A stretch of 64,000 nucleotides of DNA from Nostoc sp. 106C. Its GTDB lineage: Bacteria; Cyanobacteriota; Cyanobacteriia; Cyanobacteriales; Nostocaceae. The position numbers and the translations under genes were made by a program. Positions within the stretch are counted from its first letter, which is position 1. Each line of letters opens with the position of its first letter. Shown in pieces: positions 27,970 to 36,919 of the stretch. The DNA is taken from NCBI RefSeq assembly GCF_002154725.1, contig NZ_MTAW01000048.1, positions 60,274 through 124,273 on the forward strand, written 5' to 3'. The notes below the pieces were generated by a model. That model was not told the origin of the DNA and did no database searches. It saw only the letters and a program-made list of their open reading frames with translations.

Positions 27970-28599
27970 TTATGGTTGGGGTTGTGCTGAATAACTAGAA
28001 TTAAAGATGTTTGTCAATGCTTGCACTAAGGTATTTCGCTGGCTGCGGGTAAGCTTGGAAATGGCTGCGCGATCGCCTTCTATAGGATTTTCTCGTAATG
28101 TATCATTCCCTGGATAGGTAATGTCGTACATAGTTTCGTTTGCATTTAGATAATCAGCCAGAGTCAGCTTCCAATCTAGACGATAACTTGGGGAACGTTC
28201 TTTCACATAAATATGATATTGAATTAAACGACCAACTAAGGTATTATTTTCGGCGACTTTCCCAGTTTCCTTGCTAATATACTTGTTTTCTTTCGGAAAA
28301 TCAGGCAATTTTTGATACACTTGTTGCCAAACATCACTAGGACTTATTCTCTGCGCTATTGCTGGTTGGATGCCTAGAAAAGTTGTGTATTTTGAGTTAA
28401 CTATCCCTGAAACCAACATAATCACACTTACCACCATTAAAAACATTGCTGAGTGGCGAGTTCTGAATGTTGAGTTCAACTTCAAAGCTAAAAGTTGAAG
28501 AATTGACCAAAGTAGAAATTTTTTCTTTTTCATATAGCGAATATTCTGAGTTAAAAGTGTGATGCGATTACTTTTGTACTCAGCAATCAGCACTTTCAA
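27970..28599 (-). CDS. Exported or membrane-anchored cyanobacterial protein, unknown
   Basis: The 209-residue frame has a central hydrophobic segment (MFLMVVSVIMLVSGIVNS) that probably serves as a signal or anchor. A conserved-looking extracytoplasmic part follows (SPSDVWQQVYQKLPDFPKEN, RLIQYHIYVKERSPSYRLDW, LTLADYLNANETMYDITYPG). The first ~20 residues are unlikely. Starts at MKKKKFLLW or even at MFLMVV are better candidates. It lies between rpoZ (13 nt upstream) and the DUF1818 gene, so a three-gene transcript is likely. No family function is known to me. Confidence 0.65.
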   Translation of the reverse strand: MKVLIAEYKSNRITLLTQNIRYMKKKKFLLWSILQLLALKLNSTFRTRHSAMFLMVVSVIMLVSGIVNSKYTTFLGIQPAIAQRISPSDVWQQVYQKLPDFPKENKYISKETGKVAENNTLVGRLIQYHIYVKERSPSYRLDWKLTLADYLNANETMYDITYPGNDTLRENPIEGDRAAISKLTRSQRNTLVQALTNIFNSSYSAQPQP

Positions 28600-28612
28600 C
28601 TCAGTACTATTT

Positions 28613-28849
28613 TTATAGTTCGCCGATAATCTCTGGCTGAGTCAGTTCATCGGACATTTCGATAATTGCCCTAAGTACTGGTTTCATCATTGCATCTTCC
28701 GCACTTTCAAAGTCTTCATAACGGCGACGCTTGGCACGGTTTGCCACCTGAACCGTAATGCGATACCGATTTGAGGCTGCACTAATTAGATCCTCAGCAC
28801 GGTGCATAATCTGAGACTGGGTTGTCTCGAACTTAGAACGCTTTAGCAT
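28613..28849 (-). CDS. rpoZ: DNA-directed RNA polymerase omega subunit
   Basis: The 78-residue protein shows the omega pattern: an N-terminal helix with [20 protein letters not shown] followed by [14 protein letters not shown], then an acidic tail. RpoZ stabilises the RNA polymerase beta' subunit and, in cyanobacteria, helps core assembly with the principal sigma factor. Cyanobacterial omega proteins are of this length. It is the first gene of a likely three-gene minus-strand unit. Confidence 0.9.
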   Translation of the reverse strand: MLKRSKFETTQSQIMHRAEDLISAASNRYRITVQVANRAKRRRYEDFESAEDAMMKPVLRAIIEMSDELTQPEIIGEL

Positions 28850-29007
28850 AGTTAGTGGTTCTTGGGGTCATTCCCCAGTTTAGCAGTACTAATAAATCTG
28901 CTGCTGTGTACTCAATTGTTAGTAACCTCTCTATTGATAGAGGTTGGGAGCTTTGTAACATTTTATAAGTATGTTGTAACAGTAAGTTAATAAAGTCACC
29001 TAACCTC

Positions 29008-29436
29008 ATGGCCGATCTTGTGGAAACTGCGATTAAAGCAGGAAATTTCACCATCTTGGTGAAGGCTGTTAAAGCTGTAGGACTCACAGAAGTTCTCAAG
29101 AGTCCTGGTTCTTTGACAATTTTTGCACCTACTGATGATGCTTTTGCTAAGCTGCCAGAGGGAAGTTTAGATGCGCTACTCCAAGATATTCCCAAGCTGA
29201 AGAAGATTGTGGCCTATCATGTAGCCTCTGGGGATGTTCGGTCTGATGATTTGGTACAGATTGAAGAGGCTGAGACTCTTGAGGGGTCAATTTTAGCAAT
29301 TGAGTCTGCTAATGGTGCAATTAAGGTGAATGATGCCAATGTTATCCAAACTGATATTCTGACTGATAATGGCGTGATCCATGTGATTGATAAAGTGTTA
29401 GTACCTGCAATGGTTGCTGGAGGTACTAGTTCCTGA
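29008..29436 (+). CDS. Fasciclin (FAS1) domain protein
   Basis: The 142-residue protein is one FAS1 domain with both family boxes: H1-like TIFAPTDDAFAKLPEGSLDA and the closing DNGVIHVIDKVLVPA. The YH dipeptide is present in KIVAYHVASGDV. It has no signal peptide, unlike many adhesive FAS1 proteins, so it may be cytoplasmic or exported by another route. Single-FAS1 proteins of this size are common in cyanobacteria, some linked to stress. It is divergently arranged from rpoZ. Confidence 0.9.
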   Translation: MADLVETAIKAGNFTILVKAVKAVGLTEVLKSPGSLTIFAPTDDAFAKLPEGSLDALLQDIPKLKKIVAYHVASGDVRSDDLVQIEEAETLEGSILAIESANGAIKVNDANVIQTDILTDNGVIHVIDKVLVPAMVAGGTSS

Positions 29437-29770
29437 TCGTCTAATGTGCCTCTAGCTTGGGTAAATCGGTAGTGTTAGAAATATGTGAGTTTACAGTAGA
29501 CTTCTTGCAAAAATCTGAAGAATAAAAGGAACCACAGATGAACAACGGACACTTGCTACAAGTCGGCAGAGCCGCCCAACGCAGTGTCCTCCCGATAAAC
29601 ACCGATATTTATCGGTGTTTATCTATGGTTTGATATTCAAAACATTGACTTATGCAAGAGGTTGAGTTTTGTCTCAAGAGTTGGTGATGGAAATGGGGAA
29701 TTGTCTAAAAGCCAATCCCCATTTTGCTTTACAGATTTGTCAGAATTAAATTGTTGAGCAATTTACAGTA
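29437..29770. other. Intergenic region with nested repeats, 334 nt
   Basis: A perfect 14-bp inverted repeat with a 2-nt loop occupies 29594-29623 (arm GATAAACACCGATA). Just before it, 29546-29592 is a GC-rich element with end motifs GGACACT and AGTGTCC. It seems to interrupt a longer CCACAGATGAACA...TATCTATGGTTTG dyad. These look like Nostoc small dispersed repeats inserted one into another. No gene is visible. Confidence 0.6.
29594..29623. repeat. Perfect 14-bp inverted repeat
   Basis: GATAAACACCGATA and its exact reverse complement are separated by TT. It could act as a bidirectional terminator between the fasciclin gene and the convergent amylase gene, or be part of a dispersed repeat. 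Confidence 0.75.
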
Positions 29771-31234
29771 TCAGCTAACACCCAAAATGCAGCCAACGCG
29801 TGGTTCAAGAGATAACGAAAGCTGCTGATTTTCTCCTTCATCATGCCATTCCACCTCAGCAGTGCCAAATAACAGTTTGTCAGGTTGAGTACGCAAACTG
29901 CTAATAGCAATATTTGCCTTTGTCGATGCTGTACCAGCATTAACGGCAATAATCAATTCCTCAGTCCCTAAAGTTCTGGCAAAAACGTAAAGTTCTCCCT
30001 GAGCATAGAGGACTTGGTAATCGCCTATACGTAACGATGGGTAAGTATGGCGGAGGGCAATTAGTTGACGATGAGTTTGGAGAATTTCGTGATCCCAGCT
30101 AGCTTCTAAGGGAAAACCACGGCGTGAATCGGGATCTATGGCACCAGGTAAACCGACTTCATCACCATAGTAAACGCTGGGGGCACCAGGAAAAGTCAGT
30201 AACAATAGGGTTGCTAATTCTACACTAGGTTTATCGCCCCCAGAAATAGTCATTAACCTTGCTGTATCATGACTCGCCAGCAAATTTAATTGGGTAAGTT
30301 GAATTTCCCAAGGGTACAGTTGTAATACTTCTTGGATTTGGGCAGCATATTCAGCAGCAAATAAAGGTGGGTAGGGTTTATAGTCGCGGCTTTGCACTTG
30401 TTCTAAGACTACACGATCGCCTGCGGCAAAAGCGATAGTTGGTCCGGCAAATAGATAATTCATCACGCCGTCAAATTGAGTTCCATCTAGCCACTCGCGA
30501 GAATCTCCCCAAACTTCGCCCACAATATAAGCTTCGGGGTTAATCGCTTTCACGCGATCGCGAAATTCTTGCCAAAAACCAGGTGTTTTAATTTCAAAAG
30601 GCACATCTAAGCGCCAACCATCGATGCCGAATTTAATCCAGTATTCGGCAATCTCCATAATATATTCCTTAACTTCGGGGTTGTCGTGGTTAAATACTGG
30701 TAAAGCCCGATTTCCTGCCCAACCTTCATAGTTAGCGGGGAACTCACCATTGTATGGTGAGACAGGCCAACCTTCGACTTTGAACCAATTCACCCAAGGG
30801 GAATGGGGACCATTTTCTAAAACATCGTGGAAAAAGAAAAAGCCGCGACTAGAGTGGTTAAATACTCCATCCAAAACAACTTTGATATTGCGTTGATGGG
30901 CTGCGTCTAGCAATTCCTTGAAAGCTTCGTTGCCTCCCAACAGTGGATCAACCTGATAATAATCATGGGTATGGTAGCGGTGGTTACTAGCTGATTGAAA
31001 AATTGGTGTGAAATAGATAGCGTTAATCCCTAGATCCTGTATGTAATCCAAACCCTCTACGATACCCCATAAATCTCCGCCTTTGTAACCTTGGAGTGTT
31101 GGCATAGCTTCCCAATCCTCCCAACGGGCCTCATGCAATAGTCGTTTGCGAGGCTGTTTGCTTCTAGCAAAGCGATCTGGAAAAATTTGGTAGAAAACAG
31201 CGTGCTTAACCCAGTCTGGTGTTTGAATTTGCAT
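29771..31234 (-). CDS. GH13 alpha-amylase family enzyme (neopullulanase/maltodextrinase-like)
   Basis: The 487-residue protein is a GH13 (beta/alpha)8 enzyme with its four conserved regions: DGVFNHSSR, GWRLDVPFE (nucleophile Asp), EVWGDSREW (acid/base Glu) and LLASHDTARL (stabilising Asp). It starts directly with DWVKHAVFYQIFPDRFARS, so the N-terminal carbohydrate-binding domain found in many neopullulanases is absent. There is no signal peptide. The likely role is cytoplasmic maltodextrin or glycogen-derived oligosaccharide hydrolysis or transglycosylation. The C-terminal beta domain is present. Confidence 0.9.
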   Translation of the reverse strand: MQIQTPDWVKHAVFYQIFPDRFARSKQPRKRLLHEARWEDWEAMPTLQGYKGGDLWGIVEGLDYIQDLGINAIYFTPIFQSASNHRYHTHDYYQVDPLLGGNEAFKELLDAAHQRNIKVVLDGVFNHSSRGFFFFHDVLENGPHSPWVNWFKVEGWPVSPYNGEFPANYEGWAGNRALPVFNHDNPEVKEYIMEIAEYWIKFGIDGWRLDVPFEIKTPGFWQEFRDRVKAINPEAYIVGEVWGDSREWLDGTQFDGVMNYLFAGPTIAFAAGDRVVLEQVQSRDYKPYPPLFAAEYAAQIQEVLQLYPWEIQLTQLNLLASHDTARLMTISGGDKPSVELATLLLLTFPGAPSVYYGDEVGLPGAIDPDSRRGFPLEASWDHEILQTHRQLIALRHTYPSLRIGDYQVLYAQGELYVFARTLGTEELIIAVNAGTASTKANIAISSLRTQPDKLLFGTAEVEWHDEGENQQLSLSLEPRVGCILGVS

Positions 31235-31941
31235 GAATGACTCTCTATACCTACTAGGAGCGATCGTTGCAAATAATAGCTTCTTTGCGGTTCTTACTTG
31301 TGGTAGAGAATTATGTAAATCTCAAATATTAATTGTTACGCCCCCTCAGGGCGATCGGGGAAATGTTATGCATAGAAAATCCAGCAGAATTCAGAGGTCA
31401 AGCAGCCTTTATGCCTGGGTTTGAGACTTATAATCTGTACTTCACTAACTTGAAATCCGCACTAATTTAACTACTGCATATAATTTTTCCGAATGCTTGT
31501 CTGTTTAGCAATCGATGAATTAATTAATAATTCTTTATTTTTCTCTATTGAACTTTGTCCGTAATAATTGAGGTAGGTACTGGATCAATAAAAAGCATTG
31601 CTAACAATACTTTTGACTGCTAATCATAATTACCAATACCTATGTTTGTTTCATTCCATTGAAAATTATTATATGAGCCTGCAACTAGCCAATTTCTTCT
31701 GCTAGCAACAACACACTCTTGGTTATTTCCGGTATGATATCTGGCTTCTGCCTTGTGTTTTTGAGAAGTTATTCGCACTTTCTAATTTTATTTCTCCTTT
31801 TTGATAAAACTTTTAGATAACTATACTCGCAACTAAGAATGGAAGCTAAAAAATTACCTTTTTAGTATTTATGCTAGAACAACTAATACTACTAAAATCG
31901 ATAGATTTATTTAGGGAAATCACATAGACGTGGAGACAAAT
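31235..31941. other. Intergenic region, 707 nt
   Basis: This region lies upstream of the amylase (minus) and the subtilase (plus). It is AT-rich, with HIP1-related GCGATC at 31352. A 63-codon frame at 31233-31424 overlaps the amylase start and has no family features. I see no RNA gene or repeat array. Confidence 0.5.
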
Positions 31942-33669
31942 ATGAGACCAGAAAAACTTTCTCCTGGGTTACTGTTGGCATATCAAGATTATCAAAATGA
32001 AGGAGAGCAAGCTTTAACAACGCACAAGCGATCGCTTGGTCTAATTGCGTTTAAAAGCGCTGTCAAGCCAACTAAGAGTATTGTTTTTCTCTACTGTGAA
32101 CCTGATGCAGACTTGAGTCATCTAGAACAATATGGAATTCGTGTCAATCAGAACTCCGGGAGTGTAAGAACAGCTTTCTTACCGTTACAAGCTTTAGATG
32201 CCTTATCTGAAGAAGATGTCATTCAGCGCATCAAACCATCACGCAAACTCAATCTGCGCATGGATGTTGCACTAGGAAAAGTAAAACTGCCAGATTTTAA
32301 AAGCAAAACAGGATTGACTGGCAAGGGAGTAATCATTGGCATTATAGACAGTGGCATTGACCCCAAGCACCCCGCCTTTGCTGGACGAATTTTACACATT
32401 TGGGATCAAACTCTGCCAGGCCCAGGAGTTAAAGAAGGTGATTATGGAGCTGAATTTACAGGAGAACAACTGACAGTTTCTCAAGATACTGAAGGTCATG
32501 GCACCCATGTTGCTGGAATTGCTGCTGGTGCAGATGAAAACTATTCAGGAGTAGCACCAGAGGCAGAATTGGTCATTGTCAAATCCGACTTACAAGATGC
32601 TCACATTGCCGATGCTGTCCGCTACGTTTTTCGGATAGCCGAGGAATTAAAAAAACCAGTAGTCCTTAATCTCAGCTTAGGTGGACATGCTGATGCCCAC
32701 GATGGTAGCGACTCGCTTTCGAGAATTATTGACGCTGAAACTGGACCAGGAAGGATTGTTTGTTGCGCAGCAGGTAACGAAGGGAACGACAATATTCACA
32801 GTCAAGCAACCATACCTACTCAAAAGTTACGCGGTATCCGCTTCAATGTACCTTTGAATCAAGTGGGCATAGTATGGTTAAACGGTTGGTATGCTGGTGA
32901 CAGTGAGTTAGAAATATCACTACGAAGTCCAAATGGTTTCGTTACCCCCTTCCAAAAAATTATTACTGATGGCAATCCCTCTCAGGATTACCAATTACCA
33001 GATTCGCGGGTACAAATTGTGACACCAGCCCCAGATAAAGGCAACGGCGACCACAATTTCTTCGTGCAAATTCGTGGTAACGATCCTTCTCCAGTTATGG
33101 GAGGTATTTGGCAGTTGCGGGTACGCAATACCAGTTCAACTGACACACGCTTAGATGTGTGGACTCTTGACGATCACTCTTCGGTATTTTTTACGGGTAA
33201 AAGTGTCAAGGACTGTGTAAAAATTGGGTCACCAGGAGCAGCTAGCAGTGCAGTTACAGTTGCCGCCTACACCACAAAAGTTCAGTATACAGATATTGAT
33301 AATCAAGTGCGAGACATGGGCTTAGAGTTGGATACCATGTCTGAGTTCAGTAGTGAAGGACCATTGCGTAATGATGGTCAGAAACCAGATGTAGCAGCAC
33401 CAGGAGCGATGATTGTTTCTACTTTATCTAGCAATGCTAATTACGATCGCTCAATGATGCTGAATTCCAAATTTGTAGTGATGGCTGGTACAAGTATGGC
33501 AACACCATTCGTTACTGGCTTAGTAGCATTGCTCCTACAACGCGACCCTAAACTCGATCCGGCTACTGTAAAAGAATTGCTACGCAAAAATAGTTCTATC
33601 CCTGGTAAACCCCAAGGAACTTTTGACAGTAAATGGGGTTTTGGTTTAATTAATGCAGCAGATCTGTAA
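31942..33669 (+). CDS. Subtilisin-like serine protease (S8 family)
   Basis: The 575-residue protein carries a complete S8 catalytic triad: Asp in VIIGIIDSGIDPKHPAF, His in GHGTHVAGIAAG and Ser in AGTSMATPFVTGLVALLL. The oxyanion Asn is in CCAAGNEGN. An insert of about 150 residues between the Asn and Ser motifs (KLRGIRFNVPLNQVGIVWLN, RVRNTSSTDTRLDVWTLDDH) resembles a beta-sandwich. It has no signal peptide, so it is probably cytoplasmic. ATG 31942 is preferred over GTG 31930 because GGAGA lies 5 nt upstream. It lies 171 nt before a CHAT gene, on the same strand; the pairing of two protease folds may be functional. Confidence 0.9.
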   Translation: MRPEKLSPGLLLAYQDYQNEGEQALTTHKRSLGLIAFKSAVKPTKSIVFLYCEPDADLSHLEQYGIRVNQNSGSVRTAFLPLQALDALSEEDVIQRIKPSRKLNLRMDVALGKVKLPDFKSKTGLTGKGVIIGIIDSGIDPKHPAFAGRILHIWDQTLPGPGVKEGDYGAEFTGEQLTVSQDTEGHGTHVAGIAAGADENYSGVAPEAELVIVKSDLQDAHIADAVRYVFRIAEELKKPVVLNLSLGGHADAHDGSDSLSRIIDAETGPGRIVCCAAGNEGNDNIHSQATIPTQKLRGIRFNVPLNQVGIVWLNGWYAGDSELEISLRSPNGFVTPFQKIITDGNPSQDYQLPDSRVQIVTPAPDKGNGDHNFFVQIRGNDPSPVMGGIWQLRVRNTSSTDTRLDVWTLDDHSSVFFTGKSVKDCVKIGSPGAASSAVTVAAYTTKVQYTDIDNQVRDMGLELDTMSEFSSEGPLRNDGQKPDVAAPGAMIVSTLSSNANYDRSMMLNSKFVVMAGTSMATPFVTGLVALLLQRDPKLDPATVKELLRKNSSIPGKPQGTFDSKWGFGLINAADL

Positions 33670-33840
33670 CTATAGTAAATTCTTGAATTGGAAATATCCC
33701 AATACTACAAGGCAGAGGATTTTCAACTCGGAATTTGGTTTGGGGAAAAGGTTTAAGATTAAGGGTTAAAGCTTGTCCTCCTTTTCCCCTGAATTGACAA
33801 GTGCTGAACAAGAATAAGAATAGCTATCTCATACTGTCAA

Positions 33841-34614
33841 ATGAATCAGGAAATTCAAGTTAACAAAATATTATTTCTGGCAGCAAATCCAAAAGGCACT
33901 ATACCTTTGCGGCTGGATGAAGAACTACGGGAAATAGAAACAGGGTTACAGCTTGCTAAAAATCGCGATCGCTTTATCTTAGAGCAGAAGTGGGCAGTAC
34001 GTCCGAGAGATGTGCGACGGGCGATATTGAATTATGAGCCGCAGTTTATACATTTCTCTGGTCATGGAACAGAGAATGAAGGATTAGTTTTTGAGGATGA
34101 TACAGGACGAGAGAAATTTGTCGATGCAGAAGGATTAGCAGGACTATTTGAGTTATTTACCGATCAAGTAGATTGTGTAGTTCTCAATGCTTGCTATTCA
34201 CGGGTTCAAGCAGAGGCGATCGCTCAACACATTAACTATGTTATTGGTATGAGCAAGCAGATTGGCGATCGCGCAGCAATTGAATTTGCAGTAGCTTTTT
34301 ATGATGCTATTGCAGCAGGAAAACCCGTTGAGTTTGCTTATAAATATGCCTGCAATGCAATTCGGCTAATAGGTATTTTAGAACAACTAACCCCAATTCT
34401 GATTAAGAATCCTCATCTCAGTGAGGTAATTGCTCAATCTCATTTAGCTAAAGAGCATTCTTCTGCCAAGAACGAAGCTGAATTGGGAAATGGCTCTGCT
34501 GCAACTCAACCAGTTCAAACTACAAGCAATGAATTTAATATAACTAACAGCAGCATTACTAACCTCACTGGTTCAGGGCAAATTATCTATAACGAATCTC
34601 CCAAACAAAAATGA
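33841..34614 (+). CDS. CHAT-domain (caspase-like) protein with a glycine/asparagine-rich C-terminal motif
   Basis: The 257-residue protein is a paralogue of the CHAT gene at 5313 (shared ILFLAANPKGTIPLRLDEEL-type start). Putative catalytic His is in FIHFSGHGTE and Cys in VVLNACYSRVQA. After the ~190-residue CHAT domain comes a Ser/Ala/Gln linker. A short terminal motif, FNITNSSITNLTGSGQIIYN, resembles the tails that couple bacterial effectors to NLR-like sensors by self-assembly. CHAT proteins are often executioners in conflict or programmed-death systems. The subtilase upstream and the small gene downstream lie on the same strand. Confidence 0.83.
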   Translation: MNQEIQVNKILFLAANPKGTIPLRLDEELREIETGLQLAKNRDRFILEQKWAVRPRDVRRAILNYEPQFIHFSGHGTENEGLVFEDDTGREKFVDAEGLAGLFELFTDQVDCVVLNACYSRVQAEAIAQHINYVIGMSKQIGDRAAIEFAVAFYDAIAAGKPVEFAYKYACNAIRLIGILEQLTPILIKNPHLSEVIAQSHLAKEHSSAKNEAELGNGSAATQPVQTTSNEFNITNSSITNLTGSGQIIYNESPKQK

Positions 34615-34687
34615 CAGATTAATGGAGATAATCTTAATAAGCACTTGCTGGGAGTGACTGAGTAGTAGCCTTATTTTCAGCCTCTTT

Positions 34688-35017
34688 TTGTTTTGTATTA
34701 ATAAACAGATCAATAAAATTTTGAATCTTTTCAGAACTAAAACTACTAGTAAAATTTGCAGTTTTGTTGCTAATTGCAGCGAATCAGAGCAATCGCAAAA
34801 GTTAGTTCAAAACCTTTTAGAGCAATTTCAGAAGCAAAGTGTTGCTACTTCTGTGGATAAACAAGCTGAACTAATTGAACAACTAATTCTCACAGAGGCT
34901 AAAAAAGATCCATTTTTTAAGCAATTTGTTGTGCAGCAAGGACAGCAAATTGCTGATGCTATGGTAGAAAGTGCGATCGCATCAGCAATTCGAGCAGCGC
35001 ATTCCCAACTTATTTAA
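34688..35017 (+). CDS. Small helical protein, unknown function
   Basis: This is a 109-residue frame starting with TTG. The second half is clearly helical and amphipathic (SQKLVQNLLEQFQKQSV, QAELIEQLILTEAKKDPFFK, QQIADAMVESAIASAIRAAH). The first ~25 residues are basic and AT-rich, so the true start may be further in. It follows the CHAT gene by 73 nt and ends 19 nt before rsmI. No family is recognised. It could be an adaptor of the CHAT gene or an unrelated small protein. Confidence 0.45.
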   Translation: MFCINKQINKILNLFRTKTTSKICSFVANCSESEQSQKLVQNLLEQFQKQSVATSVDKQAELIEQLILTEAKKDPFFKQFVVQQGQQIADAMVESAIASAIRAAHSQLI

Positions 35018-35036
35018 AAAGCTGAATTTCTCAATC

Positions 35037-35894
35037 ATGCAGACCGATCCTAAACCAGGAACGCTTTACGTTGTAGGTACACCAATTGGCAATCTTGAAG
35101 ATATTACCTTTCGGGCAGTGCGAATTTTGCAAACGGTGGATCTGATTGCTGCGGAAGACACGCGCCACACAGGGAAACTGCTACAACATTTTCAAATTAA
35201 AGTTCCTCAGGTGAGCTACCACGAACACAATCGTACCAGCCGAACTCCGGAATTGTTAGAGCATTTAGCTAATGGTAAGGCAATTGCTCTAGTCAGTGAT
35301 GCGGGTATGCCAGGAATTTCCGATCCAGGGTATGAATTGGTGAAAGCTTGTGTGGAAGCGGGAATATCGGTAGTTCCGATTCCGGGTGCGAGTGCTGCAA
35401 TTACGGCTTTAAGTGCATCAGGATTACCAACGGATCGGTTTGTGTTTGAAGGTTTTCTCTCAGCTAAAAGTCAACAACGGCGAGAATATTTAGAATCCCT
35501 GCAAACAGAATCCCGCACTCTAATTTTCTACGAATCGCCTCACCGTTTACGCGATACTTTACAAGACTTAGAAGAAACACTCGGAAGCGATCGCCAAATT
35601 GTCCTCGCTAGAGAACTCACCAAATTTTACGAGGAATTTTGGCGCGGCACAATTGCCGAAGCGATCGCTCACTACAGTCAGCGCGAACCCCAGGGTGAAT
35701 ATACTTTAGTGGTAGCGGGAACTCCACTAACTCAACCTCAACTGACAGAAACGGAAATTAAAGCCGAACTCGAACAATTAATTCGTCAAGGAATATCGCG
35801 ATCGCAAGCCAGCCGTCAATTAGCAAAATTCACATCGCTACCACGTCGTCAAATCTATCAATTAGCTCTCTCTATTGCGCTTAATCCTGAGTAA
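35037..35894 (+). CDS. rsmI: 16S rRNA (cytidine1402-2'-O)-methyltransferase RsmI
   Basis: The 285-residue protein is a tetrapyrrole-methylase-fold enzyme with the RsmI hallmarks. These are GTLYVVGTPIGNLEDITFRA at the N-terminus, AAEDTRHTGKLL, the glycine-rich ALVSDAGMPGISDPGYELV, and PGASAAITALSASGLPTDRF followed by FYESPHRL. It methylates the 2'-O of C1402 in the ribosomal P site using SAM. The ~60-residue C-terminal helical extension is present. An upstream start at 34971 overlaps the preceding gene; ATG 35037 gives the standard N-terminus. Confidence 0.95.
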   Translation: MQTDPKPGTLYVVGTPIGNLEDITFRAVRILQTVDLIAAEDTRHTGKLLQHFQIKVPQVSYHEHNRTSRTPELLEHLANGKAIALVSDAGMPGISDPGYELVKACVEAGISVVPIPGASAAITALSASGLPTDRFVFEGFLSAKSQQRREYLESLQTESRTLIFYESPHRLRDTLQDLEETLGSDRQIVLARELTKFYEEFWRGTIAEAIAHYSQREPQGEYTLVVAGTPLTQPQLTETEIKAELEQLIRQGISRSQASRQLAKFTSLPRRQIYQLALSIALNPE

Positions 35895-35948
35895 AGATAG
35901 GTTCTTTGACAATCTAGTTGCAGACTGATCTTTCAGGTTGACTTTGTA

Positions 35949-36094
35949 AGAGTACTCCAAGTAAAAAAATGCCCAATTGTCATTGCGAGCGAAACGGAGT
36001 GTAGCGAAGCAATCTCAAACTCTGCGATTGCTTCATTCCGCTTTGCTTCATTCGCAATGACAGGTTTTGGATCATTTATTGTTTGGAACGCTCT
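35949..36094. repeat. MITE-like dispersed repeat, copy 1 (146 nt)
   Basis: The ends are imperfect terminal inverted repeats: AGAGTACTCCAAGTAAAAAA at the left and the complement of AGAGCGTTCCAAACAATAAA at the right. Internal arms TTGTCATTGCGAG and TTCGCAATGACAG would make a long hairpin. A second copy lies at 56752-56919. It contains no transposase, so mobilisation would be in trans. Confidence 0.8.
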
Positions 36095-36574
36095 AAGGCC
36101 GAAAGTTATTTCATTCTAAATTTTCACTTCCTTTGAAGGATCGTGGAATTTCTACAGAACGGCACTAGGCTGTTACAAAAATTTCAAACCGCATTATCTC
36201 ACTTAAACTAGGTACAAATTTTTGGCGTTGCTGAATATGGGGATGATTGAGGCTGACGCAAAGACGGGAAGATGCGGTGAAACGGTTAGGCAGTCGCAGT
36301 CTTGGCGGTTCTCATCGATTGCGTTAGCGCAGCGGTAGCGACGCAGGAGCGTCACTGCCGAACCCGAAGGGTGATTATTTTAGATACAAATTCTAAAATC
36401 ATCCTGCAATTATGCAACGCCAAATTTTGTTTAAAACTTCATATCAACTTGGAAAATATTGCTTATTATACGTGTATTTTCAGAATAAACTATATATTTT
36501 TCAATATTTTTACTGCTATCTTCCTAATAACTAAAAACCTAAATTATAATCATATTAAAATTAATATAAAAAAT
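36095..36574. other. Intergenic region with a GC-rich dispersed repeat
   Basis: An element at about 36321-36371 (GCGTTAGCGCAGCGGTAGCG, then ACGCAGGAGCGTC and CCGAACCCGAAGGG) is of the short repeat type common between Nostoc genes. The rest is AT-rich. A longer frame beginning at 36302 runs through the repeat into the following membrane gene, but the repeat part is not coding-like. Confidence 0.55.
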
Positions 36575-36919
36575 ATGAGCAGGCTGTTAATCAAACTCAT
36601 AGGTTTATTTTTACTTTTTCTAGGCTTATACTTTTTTGGGCAAGATATCATATTTGCTAGTGGTTATTATTCATATTTTTACAGCAAGATACCTGCTACT
36701 GGCTCAGTTTTAGCCATCATGGCTGGTGTAATTTCATTAATATTTTTTCGCAGAGTAACTGGTAACCTAGGATGGATTTTTCTAGGGATAGGAATAGTTC
36801 TAGTTTTCTTAAGCGGTGGAGTTATTTTAAGACCAACTAGCTTGTGGAATTTTTTAGTTGCTTTTACAGCATTAGCAGCCGGATATAAATTACTCACCGA
36901 GGGCAGAATCAACTTTTAA
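36575..36919 (+). CDS. Small four-helix membrane protein, unknown
   Basis: The 114-residue protein has about four hydrophobic helices (LLIKLIGLFLLFLGLYFFGQ, TGSVLAIMAGVISLIFF, NLGWIFLGIGIVLVFLSGG, NFLVAFTALAAGYKLL), nearly filling its length. No family is recognised. The ATG at 36575 begins just before the first helix. The frame remains open further upstream, but that part crosses a dispersed repeat. It stands alone, with the RsmI gene 680 nt upstream. Confidence 0.6.
   Translation: MSRLLIKLIGLFLLFLGLYFFGQDIIFASGYYSYFYSKIPATGSVLAIMAGVISLIFFRRVTGNLGWIFLGIGIVLVFLSGGVILRPTSLWNFLVAFTALAAGYKLLTEGRINF

Noticed and set aside
36302..36574. Upstream extension of the four-helix membrane gene
   Set aside because: It runs through a dispersed repeat; the ATG at 36575 directly precedes the first helix.
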